Positions 16,396-24,913 of a DNA stretch of 64,000 nucleotides are shown here, one piece after another. How positions within the stretch are numbered: position 1 is the stretch's first letter; each line of letters starts with the position of its first letter. The notes beneath the pieces are model-generated. The model saw nothing but the letters and a program-made list of their open reading frames with translations. It searched no databases and was not told the DNA's origin. The DNA is from UPXZ01 sp047974405 (lineage in GTDB: Bacteria; Bacteroidota; Bacteroidia; Bacteroidales; Paludibacteraceae): contig JBKECI010000019.1 in the NCBI GenBank assembly GCA_047974405.1, positions 1-64,000 on the forward strand. The letters are read 5' to 3'. The position numbers and the translations under genes are program-made.

Positions 16396-17046
16396 TCAGC
16401 AGGTCAACATATCCTCAATGGTTTTTTGAGGATACTCCGAATTAAAAACGGAGCTTCCCGCCACAAGTATATGAACTCCAGCATCAAATAAAGAGCGGGC
16501 ATTTTCGGGAGAGACTCCTCCATCAATTTCTATTAGGCAGTCGGGATTTTCGTCTTCAATAATTGTTTTCAGTTCCGCAATACGAGAGTAGGTTTCTTTT
16601 ATAAATTTTTGTCCACCGTAGCCGGCAAATACAGACATTAGCAATACCATATCTGTTTCGCCTACTAAGTGTTTTAGGCTACTTATCGGCACGTCGGGAT
16701 TAATTGTAATACCTGTACGAACTCCCATCTTTTTTATCTCCCGCAGTGTCGAAATCGGGTTCTTAAGGGTTTCCAAATGTACCGTAAGGGTTTCGGCTCC
16801 CGCTTTCACAAATCGTTCGATGTATTTTTCGGGTTCAACAATCATTAAGTGAACATCTAACGATTTTTTGCAATACTTTTTCGCAACCTCCATTATGGGA
16901 AATCCGAACGAGATGTTCGGAACAAAAACTCCATCCATCACATCAATATGGAGCCAATCTGCTTTGCTATTGTTAATTATTTCAAATTCGGAGCGCAAAT
17001 CTGAGAAATCTGCCGCCAATAGCGAGGGGGAAATTATACGTTTCAT
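16396..17046 (-). CDS. rpe: Ribulose-phosphate 3-epimerase
   Basis: A 216-residue TIM-barrel enzyme of the pentose phosphate pathway, interconverting ribulose-5-phosphate and xylulose-5-phosphate. The family signatures are clear: ISPSLLAADFSDL at the start, HIDVMDGVFVPNISFG with the metal-binding His/Asp, DVHLMIVEPEKY, and IEIDGGVSPENA near residue 172. The length is normal. It lies between comM and comEC on the same strand with short gaps and is probably co-transcribed. Confidence 0.96.
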   Translation of the reverse strand: MKRIISPSLLAADFSDLRSEFEIINNSKADWLHIDVMDGVFVPNISFGFPIMEVAKKYCKKSLDVHLMIVEPEKYIERFVKAGAETLTVHLETLKNPISTLREIKKMGVRTGITINPDVPISSLKHLVGETDMVLLMSVFAGYGGQKFIKETYSRIAELKTIIEDENPDCLIEIDGGVSPENARSLFDAGVHILVAGSSVFNSEYPQKTIEDMLTC

Positions 17047-17108
17047 TTATTGCTTGTTGTTATAGTTTTTACATACAAATCGAAGGTTTTGATTTTAATT
17101 GGAGTCTA

Positions 17109-18647
17109 TTATCCTGCCCAACCTTCTCTATCTAAGTTCCTGTAATTGATGGCTTCGGATAAGTGCTCAGCCAATACGTTGGCACTCTCATCCAAGTCTG
17201 CTATAGTCCGTGCCACCTTCAAAATACGGTCGTAAGCGCGTGCCGAAAGGTTGAGTCTCTGCATCGCCTCTTTTAGTTTCTCGCTTCCGGCAGCATCGGG
17301 TTGTGCGTAGGTACGCAGGTGCTTGGACGACATTTGAGCATTGCAATACACCCCGTCTATATCCCGAAAACGCTGCTCCTGAATTTGTCTTGCCTTTATT
17401 ACCCTCAACCGCACTTTTTCGCTATCTTCCGCATTTTTCATTTCAGATAGTTTCTCAAACGGTACAGGAATTATTTCTATATGTATATCTATTCTGTCTA
17501 ATAGCGGTCCTGATATTCGAGATAAATATTTTTGTACCACTCCAGGGGCACAAACACAATCTCGGTCGGGGTGATTGTAATATCCGCAGGGACAAGGATT
17601 CATTGAGGCGACCAGCATAAAGCTTGCCGGATATTCGATTGCAAATTTAGCACGGGAAATACATATTTTTCTATCTTCCAGCGGCTGTCTCATCACTTCA
17701 AGAACTGTTCGTTTAAATTCGGGAAGTTCGTCCAAAAACAATACTCCGTTGTGTGCCAGCGAAATTTCGCCCGGTTGAGGAAAAGTGCCTCCTCCCACCA
17801 GAGCAACATCGGAGATGGTATGATGGGGGCTTCTGAAAGGGCGTTGAGAGATAAGAGAGGTATTGCTGTCCAAACTCCCTGCAACAGAATGTATTTTTGT
17901 GGTTTCCAACGATTCGTGGAGCGTAAGAGGAGGTAAAATGGTGGGAATTCTTTTTGCAAGCATTGATTTTCCGGCGCCGGGAGGTCCTATCATTATAATA
18001 TTGTGTCCTCCGGCAGCAGCTACTTCCATTGCCCGTTTTACGTTTTCTTGACCTTTTACATCTGCAAAGTCGATATCAGAAAGGTTGAGTTGTTGATAAA
18101 ATTCTTCGCGTGTATTGACTATGGTAGGTTCGAGATTATTTTTACCTGTAAAGAAATCGACCACTTCCGATATATTTTCAACTCCGTAAACATTCAGATT
18201 ATTTACCACAGCTGCTTCGCGGGCGTTTTGTTTTGGAAGAATAAAGCCTTTGAACTTTTCTTCACGAGCTTTGATGGCAATGGGTAGTACTCCTTTGACA
18301 GGTTGTAAACCTCCATCTAAAGACAATTCTCCCATAATCACATACTTGTCCAATTCATCTGAGAGAATTTTTTCTGCTCCGGCAAGCATTCCCACAGCCA
18401 GCGGCAAATCGTAGGCAGAGCCTTCTTTACGAATGTCGGCAGGAGCCATATTGACTATTACCTGCTTGCGGGGCATCTTCAAGCCGGTATATTCTAGCGC
18501 TGAGGCTATCCGCTCATGGCTTTCTCGCACAGCATTGTCGGGTAGTCCTACCAACATAAAGCGTATGCCCTGACTTACATTGACCTCAATGGTAACAATG
18601 GTAGCATGGATCCCTTGAACTGCTGCTCCAAATGTTTTGACTAACAT
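17109..18647 (-). CDS. comM: ComM/YifB Mg-chelatase-like AAA+ helicase
   Basis: The 512-residue protein has the YifB layout: an N-terminal Lon-like domain (residues 1-165), a central AAA+ Mg-chelatase domain with Walker A GPPGAGKSM near residue 220, and a C-terminal Mg-chelatase 2 domain. A zinc-like Cys cluster MNPCPCGYYNHP followed by CVCAPG is also present. ComM is a hexameric branch-migration helicase that widens integration of incoming DNA in naturally transformable bacteria. It has its own promoter at 18690-18722 and leads the minus-strand run comM-rpe-comEC. The partnership with comEC fits DNA uptake, but YifB is widespread in non-competent species as well. Confidence 0.93.
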   Translation of the reverse strand: MLVKTFGAAVQGIHATIVTIEVNVSQGIRFMLVGLPDNAVRESHERIASALEYTGLKMPRKQVIVNMAPADIRKEGSAYDLPLAVGMLAGAEKILSDELDKYVIMGELSLDGGLQPVKGVLPIAIKAREEKFKGFILPKQNAREAAVVNNLNVYGVENISEVVDFFTGKNNLEPTIVNTREEFYQQLNLSDIDFADVKGQENVKRAMEVAAAGGHNIIMIGPPGAGKSMLAKRIPTILPPLTLHESLETTKIHSVAGSLDSNTSLISQRPFRSPHHTISDVALVGGGTFPQPGEISLAHNGVLFLDELPEFKRTVLEVMRQPLEDRKICISRAKFAIEYPASFMLVASMNPCPCGYYNHPDRDCVCAPGVVQKYLSRISGPLLDRIDIHIEIIPVPFEKLSEMKNAEDSEKVRLRVIKARQIQEQRFRDIDGVYCNAQMSSKHLRTYAQPDAAGSEKLKEAMQRLNLSARAYDRILKVARTIADLDESANVLAEHLSEAINYRNLDREGWAG

Positions 18648-18689
18648 GAAATTATGATTTTCAATAAGAAAATAATTTTGAAATGCTTA

Positions 18690-18722
18690 CAAATTTACAC
18701 AATAACTTTTGATAAAAACAAA
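18690..18722 (-). promoter_or_regulatory. Promoter of comM
   Basis: On the minus strand TTTG (18719-18722) and TAAATTTG (18690-18697) are 21 bases apart, the expected Bacteroidetes spacing, 42 bases before the comM ATG. Confidence 0.65.
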
Positions 18723-19078
18723 AATGGCACTAAAAGTTCAGAGGTAATACATAATATGCTTTGTAAATACATCTATTTCAGTAATTTAGATTGTTTTTTA
18801 TTGTTTTATTTATCATTTTCACTGCTTTGTTTGTTTCCGGAGTGCAAGGCTTGATTGATAGGTGTTCTGTGTTGTTTTTCAGATATTCTTTATCTAACAG
18901 TGATTTTTACACAGATTTCATTTTTTTACTCGCAATCAGTTGGTGGGTAAATGCCAGTCCATATATTGAGCAATATATGGATTATTTCAGAAGGAAAGAA
19001 CTCTTAATAATATTATGAAAATTTGTAACAAACAAAGATTATATTTAATAATCATTTTATTATAGCTTTATGATTAGC
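18723..19078. other. Gene-poor A/T-rich stretch
   Basis: About 360 bases between the comM promoter and the cyclo-ligase terminator. The only frames are two overlapping short plus-strand ones. One, of about 75 codons from a TTG at 18791, has a hydrophobic start (IVLFIIFTALFVSG) and could in principle be a small membrane peptide. It has no ATG, no homology I recognise and no promoter motif, so I do not call it a gene. Confidence 0.3.
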
Positions 19079-19104
19079 AAAAAAAGAACCCTATATTCGG
19101 GTTC
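19079..19104 (-). terminator. Terminator overlapping the cyclo-ligase stop codon
   Basis: On the minus strand GAACCC-GAATATA-GGGTTC is followed by seven T residues. The first stem bases are part of the TGA stop at 19103-19105, so termination is built into the end of the gene. Confidence 0.85.
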
Positions 19105-19693
19105 AGTTTATTATCATAGAGGGGGTTACTACCATATCCATTTTTTTCTCATTCCAAGAGTTGGGAATTTTATCTATTATCTGAAAATCAAACGCTATAC
19201 CGATTTTTTTTATCTCTCTCGAATCCAATATATTGTTGTAGAGTCCTTTACCGTGCCCCATCCGGTACTTTTCTTCGTCAAATGCTATGCCGGGAATTAG
19301 GGCAATTTCTACACTGCCGGAGTAAGACTCTGTAATTAATCTCCCTTTGTTCTCTCCTTGCGATTCGCAACCGGCATACCTTTTTAGCTTCATTTTGTTG
19401 TTTTTGACTACAGGGATAAAGATATTTTTACTTTTTGACCATTTTTCTATATACTCATGAGTGGGCAGTTCGGATGAAGACGACCAATAGAGAAGAATAT
19501 TAGTTGCTTTTTGGAACATAGCTAATTCTTCGATTTTAGAAAAAACCAAATCGGCAGCTTTTAACTTAGACTGTTCGCTCATATCGCTCCTCAAAGCCCA
19601 TATCGACAGTCCTATTTCTTCTTTCTCGAGCAATAGTTTTTTTCTTTTTTCTCTGAATAATGAAAAGTAGATTTTTGTTAAGATTTTTTTCAT
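19103..19693 (-). CDS. 5-formyltetrahydrofolate cyclo-ligase
   Basis: The 196-residue protein fits the MTHFS family, which converts 5-formyl-THF to 5,10-methenyl-THF with ATP. The family motif appears as RMGHGKGLYNNIL (usual form RxGxGxGYYD) near residue 145, preceded by IPGIAFDEEKYR, and the N-terminal basic helix FREKRKKLLLEKEEIG is present. The usual second Tyr and Asp of the motif are replaced by Asn residues, as in some Bacteroidetes members. The ATG at 19693 is preferred over a TTG three bases earlier. It follows the DUF4294 gene by about 20 bases and is probably co-transcribed with it. Confidence 0.85.
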   Translation of the reverse strand: MKKILTKIYFSLFREKRKKLLLEKEEIGLSIWALRSDMSEQSKLKAADLVFSKIEELAMFQKATNILLYWSSSSELPTHEYIEKWSKSKNIFIPVVKNNKMKLKRYAGCESQGENKGRLITESYSGSVEIALIPGIAFDEEKYRMGHGKGLYNNILDSREIKKIGIAFDFQIIDKIPNSWNEKKMDMVVTPSMIIN

Positions 19694-19712
19694 CAATGGT
19701 ATATTAAATTAG

Positions 19713-20399
19713 TTAAAGCTGTCCTGCATCAACTAATGTAATTACCCTTTCTACTATTCTGTCTTTGTCTTTGCCATCGTATTCGGCTTTCAAACTCGAT
19801 CCAAAAAAATGAGCTACGGTATTCCAAAAAAATGCAGGAACATTTCCTTTGTATGCTTTTATTAAGTCGAATGTGTTTATTTCACACTCTCTATCAATCA
19901 GCTTTATAAGCATCTTTCCTTGATTTATTGTCAGTTTCTTGAGACCTTTCTCATATTTTTTGAAAGCGGTTTTTTCAAAATCTTTCAGATATTTCTCTCT
20001 CGATTTTTTGTCGGGAAGATAATACAAATCTTTGTTAACTCTTGCCAATTCAGACGAAACCAGCCTTGCATAAGGGAGAGCTATTTTTACGTCGCGTATG
20101 GTACGCCAATAAAATTTCTCCTGCTTTTTGCTGGTAAATGTCATAGGGGGGTAAATAAAAACCTCTCGAATATACCCGACAAAGAGTGTATCTCCGTTTT
20201 CTATCACTTTTTCCAATACTGCGTAAGATGGTACAACGGGTATATTTGTACCAAAGTCTTGTGTAAAAAGGTTGGAAAAAGGAAATATTGAAAATAAAAA
20301 CACTAAAATCAACGAACGAAATTTTACTTTTAACTGAATCTCTCCAGATTCGTTAATTAAAGTAAAAATTATTGACGTTATTTTATTAACAATTATCAT
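19713..20399 (-). CDS. DUF4294 family exported protein
   Basis: The protein matches the Bacteroidetes DUF4294 family: a conserved core with VPSYAVLEKVIENGDTLFVGYI, then PYARLVSSELARVN and LTINQGKMLIKLIDRE. A hydrophobic signal stretch (RSLILVFLFSIFPFSNLF) starts only at about residue 28 of the ATG-initiated frame. The true start may therefore be a non-ATG codon around 20333, giving about 205 residues. The function is unknown. It is divergent from the outer-membrane pair at 20465 and upstream of the cyclo-ligase gene. Confidence 0.75.
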   Translation of the reverse strand: MIIVNKITSIIFTLINESGEIQLKVKFRSLILVFLFSIFPFSNLFTQDFGTNIPVVPSYAVLEKVIENGDTLFVGYIREVFIYPPMTFTSKKQEKFYWRTIRDVKIALPYARLVSSELARVNKDLYYLPDKKSREKYLKDFEKTAFKKYEKGLKKLTINQGKMLIKLIDRECEINTFDLIKAYKGNVPAFFWNTVAHFFGSSLKAEYDGKDKDRIVERVITLVDAGQL

Positions 20400-20431
20400 T
20401 CCAATTTATACAATTAAATTATTTTTTTTGT

Positions 20432-20439
20432 TATTTTTG
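20432..20439 (+). promoter_or_regulatory. -7 element for the outer-membrane pair
   Basis: TATTTTTG fits TAnnTTTG, 25 bases before the ATG at 20465. A second, weaker site (TTATTTTG, 20447-20454) has a TTTG about 16 bases upstream; which one is used cannot be decided. Confidence 0.4.
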
Positions 20440-20464
20440 TACAAAATTATTTTGTAATTCCTTA

Positions 20465-21298
20465 ATGACGCTTCATATGAATACAAAATTATCTGTTTTT
20501 CCAATTTTTGTAGCGTTTACTTTCTGTTTGTGTGCTCAAACAGCCTCCACTTTTCCTTCGTCCGTATCCATTGCCAATGCTTCGGTAGCCAACCCTACCG
20601 AGTGGAATGCCTTTCAAAATACTTCGGCGTTGGCAAATATCGAAAATGGAGAAGTGGCAATGATTTATGAAAATCGTTATATGGTTAAAGAGTTGAGTAC
20701 AAAAACTGTGCAAACTGCGTTTGATACCAAACATGTTGCTGTAGGAGCTGCATTTTCTTACTTTGGCTATGAACTGTACAACGATTTTATAGTTGGTGCC
20801 GGCTTAGCCCGTAATTTTGATAATAAATTTTCCATAGGTGTACAATTCAATTATTATGCAGCCTATTTTTCGGGAGAAGCAACCAACTATTACCGCGGTA
20901 CCATTTTTCCCCAAATTGGTGTTTCTTCTCAAATCCTCTCCAAATTTACCATTGGTTTCAACGCTTTCAACCCATTTCAGTCTAATATCAATACAGAGTA
21001 TATTATTAAACGGATACCATCTATTTTTAGTTTAGGAACAAACTACTCGTTTTCAGAAAATTTTATTTGGCTAACCCAGATAGATAAGGAGGTAAGTAGT
21101 AATTTTCGATTTGCCTCCGGCTTTGAGTATGTAATGGTGGACGCGCTAACCGTAAAACTTGGAGCTTATGCTTACGACAGGCTTATTCCGGCTATGGGAG
21201 CTAACGTACACATAAACCAATTTCACATATACCTGAATACCGAATTGCATCCCAATCTTGGTTTGAACACTCAAGTTTGTTTGAAATATAAGTATTAA
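20465..21298 (+). CDS. PorV/PorQ-like outer-membrane barrel protein
   Basis: A signal peptide (MNTKLSVFPIFVAFTFCLCAQ, probably from the ATG at 20477) is followed by the opening typical of PorV/PorQ/FadL-like Bacteroidetes barrels (ANASVANPTEWNAFQNTSAL). Alternating aromatic beta strands follow, ending in QVCLKYKY with an aromatic C-terminus. At about 275 residues it is short for this group. It begins 15 bases before the helix-hairpin-helix barrel gene with which it must be co-transcribed. A role as partner or assembly factor of that protein, or in T9SS, is inference. Confidence 0.7.
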   Translation: MTLHMNTKLSVFPIFVAFTFCLCAQTASTFPSSVSIANASVANPTEWNAFQNTSALANIENGEVAMIYENRYMVKELSTKTVQTAFDTKHVAVGAAFSYFGYELYNDFIVGAGLARNFDNKFSIGVQFNYYAAYFSGEATNYYRGTIFPQIGVSSQILSKFTIGFNAFNPFQSNINTEYIIKRIPSIFSLGTNYSFSENFIWLTQIDKEVSSNFRFASGFEYVMVDALTVKLGAYAYDRLIPAMGANVHINQFHIYLNTELHPNLGLNTQVCLKYKY

Positions 21299-21312
21299 TA
21301 TCTTTTTTTTGA

Positions 21313-23388
21313 ATGAAAAAGTTTAGGATAATTTTTACTTCTTTTTTCCTACTTTTGGCGCTCTTTACAAAAGTAGTTGCACAACATACTGTCTTCAATA
21401 TTGAACAGGCGATAGCAGATATTTACGAACAAATTTCAGAAGAATCCGAGATAGAGCTTGATTTTACCAATTTTTACGATGATTTGATGTCGTTAGTCGA
21501 AAAGAAGATTAATCTGAATCATTTCGATAAAGAAGAGTTGGAAAAATTGCACTTTCTCTCCGAGACACAAATAGATAATATTCTCTACTATCTATATCGA
21601 AATGCGCCGATGAATACCATTTATGAGTTGCAACTTATAGATGGGCTGGATATGACTGATATTGAGAGGATGCTCCCCTTTGTTATGATAAACGACGATA
21701 ACGGGAAATCGGATAAAATCCAACTTTCGGATATAATAAAATATGGGAAAAATGAATTTTTTTTTCGTATAGACAAAGGGGTAGAAACTAAAGAGGGGTA
21801 TCGGCTTTATCCTGAGGAGGAGAATAAATTTTCCGAATTAAACTCAAAAAAATATTTAGGTTCCCCTTATTACAATCATTTTAAGTATCGGTTCAATTAT
21901 AGAGAGAGGGTAAAATATGGAATAACAGCCGAAAAGGACGCAGGAGAACAATTTTGGGGCTCTACCCACAAAGGATACGATTTCTATTCTGCCTATTTTG
22001 AACTAAAAGATATGGGTAAGTTAAAGATACTGGTTGCCGGAGATTATAGAGCTAATTTTGGTATGGGACTGGTAATGCATACCGACTTTTCGATGGGGAA
22101 ATCGGCTTATGTAACTCAGGTAAGAACCCGTACAAGCGGTCTTAAAAAATTTAGTTCGACGGATGAATATAATTTTTTCAGAGGGGCAGGAGCTACAATT
22201 CGATGGGGACGTACAGATTTTACCGCCTTTTATTCTAATAAAATGGTAGATGCTGACACTTCAAAAGGGACAATAACGACGATAAAGAAAGATGGATTGC
22301 ACCGTACCTTGACTGATTTTGAAAAGAGAAATACAGTCAACCAACAGCTAGCAGGCGGGAATGTTACATACAGACAACATTGGTTTCATATAGGGAGTAC
22401 AGCAGTATATACATATTTAAACCATTCGTTGTCGCCTGCGGCAGCCAATTATAATCAATTTTACTTCAGAGGAAACGGGCAGTGGGCGGCAAGTGTCGAT
22501 TATAGATTTCGATGGCAAAAACTGAACTTTTTCGGAGAAACCTCCATTTCGAATCAATACGCAAAATCAACAATCAACGGATTGAATTTCAATCCTGTTT
22601 CAACGGTTACGCTGGTAGCGTTGTATCGGTGGTTTTCTCCCTTGTACGATGTGTTTTTTTCCAACACATTTTCAGAAAGTTCGAAAGTAAACAACGAAAG
22701 TGGATTTTATCTCGGAGCAGAAATACACCCGATAAAATATTGGAAAATATCTGCTTATGCCGACAGTTACCATTTTCCCTGGCTCAAATTTGGAGTAGAT
22801 GCTCCTTCTGCCGGAAACGATTATTTGATTCAAGCAGATTATTTTCCACGTAGAGATATTTCGATGTATTGGCGGTTTAAGTACGAGACAAACGAACACA
22901 ATCTGACCAATATATCGAATATAATGCCAGTAGTACAATCGTTAAAAAAATGGCATATCAGATATAGATTGAACTATTCGTACGGTATCTTTTCATTTAA
23001 AAACCAGATAGACGTAAATAGCGCGGATAATGTTTTCGATAAGGCAACATATGGGTATGCCGCTTCGCAAGATATCAGTTGCAATTTTACTACAGTACCT
23101 TTAGGGATAGATTTACGGCTACAAGTATTCGATACAAAAGAGTATGCCAATCGCATCTATATTTATGAACAAGATGTGCTGTATGCATTTTCTATTCCTA
23201 TGGTGTATGGAATGGGTACGAGATATTATCTGAATGTGAAATACGATGTTTTTAAGAATATCTCTGTTTGGTTAAAGTTGGCTCAGACGGTTTATGCCGA
23301 TGATAGAGAAAATATAGGCAGCGGCAACGAAAAAATTGAAGGAAACCGAAAATCCGATTTTCGGTTTTTGCTTAGATGGAAATTTTGA
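21313..23388 (+). CDS. Outer-membrane protein with N-terminal ComEA-like helix-hairpin-helix domain
   Basis: The 691-residue protein has a signal peptide (1-23, ending VVAQ) and then at residues 64-125 a ComEA-like double helix-hairpin-helix segment (KINLNHFDKEELEKLHFLS, later IYELQLIDGLDMTDIERML). The remaining 550 residues are repeated amphipathic beta strands with many Tyr, Phe and Trp and end in SDFRFLLRWKF, typical of an outer-membrane barrel. HhH domains usually bind DNA non-specifically, so a periplasmic HhH linked to a barrel suggests nucleic-acid handling at the outer membrane. The family occurs in Bacteroidetes but I know of no proven function. Confidence 0.75.
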   Translation: MKKFRIIFTSFFLLLALFTKVVAQHTVFNIEQAIADIYEQISEESEIELDFTNFYDDLMSLVEKKINLNHFDKEELEKLHFLSETQIDNILYYLYRNAPMNTIYELQLIDGLDMTDIERMLPFVMINDDNGKSDKIQLSDIIKYGKNEFFFRIDKGVETKEGYRLYPEEENKFSELNSKKYLGSPYYNHFKYRFNYRERVKYGITAEKDAGEQFWGSTHKGYDFYSAYFELKDMGKLKILVAGDYRANFGMGLVMHTDFSMGKSAYVTQVRTRTSGLKKFSSTDEYNFFRGAGATIRWGRTDFTAFYSNKMVDADTSKGTITTIKKDGLHRTLTDFEKRNTVNQQLAGGNVTYRQHWFHIGSTAVYTYLNHSLSPAAANYNQFYFRGNGQWAASVDYRFRWQKLNFFGETSISNQYAKSTINGLNFNPVSTVTLVALYRWFSPLYDVFFSNTFSESSKVNNESGFYLGAEIHPIKYWKISAYADSYHFPWLKFGVDAPSAGNDYLIQADYFPRRDISMYWRFKYETNEHNLTNISNIMPVVQSLKKWHIRYRLNYSYGIFSFKNQIDVNSADNVFDKATYGYAASQDISCNFTTVPLGIDLRLQVFDTKEYANRIYIYEQDVLYAFSIPMVYGMGTRYYLNVKYDVFKNISVWLKLAQTVYADDRENIGSGNEKIEGNRKSDFRFLLRWKF

Positions 23389-23397
23389 CAAAAAAAT

Positions 23398-23443
23398 AAC
23401 CGGAAAGACTGCCGACCTATCAATGGTGTGTAGCTTTCCGGTT
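23398..23443. terminator. Bidirectional terminator between convergent genes
   Basis: AACCGGAAAG (23398-23407) pairs perfectly with CTTTCCGGTT (23434-23443) across a 26-base loop. It lies between the stop of the HhH barrel gene and the end of the convergent aldolase operon and could serve both. Confidence 0.65.
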
Positions 23444-23467
23444 GTGTTAGATATGCCTTTATATTTG

Positions 23468-24766
23468 CTATTTCACATTAAAAGCAACTCTTAATTCGTC
23501 AATTTCTTTATCGCCCATAGGTTGCAATTCTCCAATAGAGGTTGCCATAACCAATGAATTGGCTGAAAACTCGGCAACTTCCAAATAGTCAAAAGTATTG
23601 AGCAGTTTATCTCCCGTTACAAAAACGCTGTCGTTCTCTACCAAAATCACGCGGTTGTCGTTAAACATTTTTGCTGTTTCGTCTATGTCGTTATAAATCA
23701 AACTAAACGGTATTGAAGGAACATCTTGAAGAAAAATCCAACTTTCGGGAATGGTGCGTACATCAAATTTTTTTCCGCTCACAGCATGCGCCATTAAATT
23801 GACAGGCTGAGTGCAAATTATTGAATTGATATGGGGGTTCAATTGATATATACGTTGATGTAAGGCAACCGAACGGCTTGGTGTTTTCCCTGCCTCGGAC
23901 ATTCCGTTTCTTATCTGAACAATGTCTTCGGGCATAATATCCCAACGTGCAACATCTCGTGGGGTGATCAAAAAATCGTTGTTTCTCCACCGTACCGAAA
24001 CAGTTCCGTAGGTTGATATCATCAATCCTTGGTTACAAGCTCTTCGGATGATATTGACCATGTTTGTACGCAATGCCCGTTCGTCTGAAGGATATACTAT
24101 ATCCATAAAATGAGAAGTATTGGCAGGCAGGTGTTCCATGTATTTTGCTATAATATCGTCCGAAAGATAATTTACGCCGCCCAATTTTTTGGCATTGATG
24201 ATGGTACGGCAGCAAAATTCCAATGTTTCGAATCGTTGATAAGCGTCCATCATATCTGTACCCCCCAAAACTACGCCGTGATTTTCCATTATCACTGCTT
24301 TGTAACTTGGATTTTTGAACTGTTTTGCAATTTTTTTTCCCAATTCCTCACTTCCAGGGCAGCCGTATTCTGCAAAACCAATGTCGCCGCATATGCTGTG
24401 AGCCTGAGGTACTATTTTTGTGTCGGGAACAGTTCTGGCAATGCTGAAAGCTACCAATGCAGGTGGATGTGCATGGATTACGGCTTTCAATTCGGGACGT
24501 GCATCAAAAATAGCTTTGTGAAAAGGAAATTCTGATGATGGTTTGTGAGGTCCAATAACCGTTCCATCTTCTTTTATACGCATAATGTCTTTGGTGGTTA
24601 AATTTCCTTTGTCGATACCCGACGGCGTTATCCAGATATCGCCGTTTTCGTCTTTTATAGAGATATTTCCTCCGGAGGTAGTTGTCATTCCGTTTCGATA
24701 GATACGCTCAATTATTACGTTGATTTGTTCTACCGGGTGCATCAATTTTACATCAAGTTGTTTCAT
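23468..24766 (-). CDS. Two-domain class II aldolase/adducin protein, second domain degenerate
   Basis: The 432-residue protein has two class II aldolase/adducin domains in tandem, at about 10-220 and 230-430. The first has the full zinc site: Glu79 in PSSEFPFH, His98 and His100 in HAHP, His163 in ENHG. In the second domain the same positions read CTQP (318-321) and ENDS (377-380), so its metal ligands are gone. The first domain should be an active sugar-phosphate aldolase or epimerase of the fuculose/rhamnulose-phosphate type. The second is perhaps structural or regulatory. It is the last gene of the PHP-aldolase/SDR-dehydrogenase operon, 147 bases after its neighbour. Confidence 0.85.
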   Translation of the reverse strand: MKQLDVKLMHPVEQINVIIERIYRNGMTTTSGGNISIKDENGDIWITPSGIDKGNLTTKDIMRIKEDGTVIGPHKPSSEFPFHKAIFDARPELKAVIHAHPPALVAFSIARTVPDTKIVPQAHSICGDIGFAEYGCPGSEELGKKIAKQFKNPSYKAVIMENHGVVLGGTDMMDAYQRFETLEFCCRTIINAKKLGGVNYLSDDIIAKYMEHLPANTSHFMDIVYPSDERALRTNMVNIIRRACNQGLMISTYGTVSVRWRNNDFLITPRDVARWDIMPEDIVQIRNGMSEAGKTPSRSVALHQRIYQLNPHINSIICTQPVNLMAHAVSGKKFDVRTIPESWIFLQDVPSIPFSLIYNDIDETAKMFNDNRVILVENDSVFVTGDKLLNTFDYLEVAEFSANSLVMATSIGELQPMGDKEIDELRVAFNVK

Positions 24767-24913
24767 CTATTTATATTTTAAGTACTATTTTTGGTTCTAA
24801 GACAGAAAAATATTCAAACTCTATCCTCGTTTCCCATCATATGGGATGAGAATGTTTAGGTATAAAGATAAAAAATGTTATACTGCCTGTGATTTTTCTC
24901 AGAAGGGGGTATA

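Noticed and set aside
18791..19018. Plus-strand 75-codon hydrophobic frame
   Set aside because: Starts only with TTG, has no promoter motif or known relative; kept as a comment on the intergenic region.
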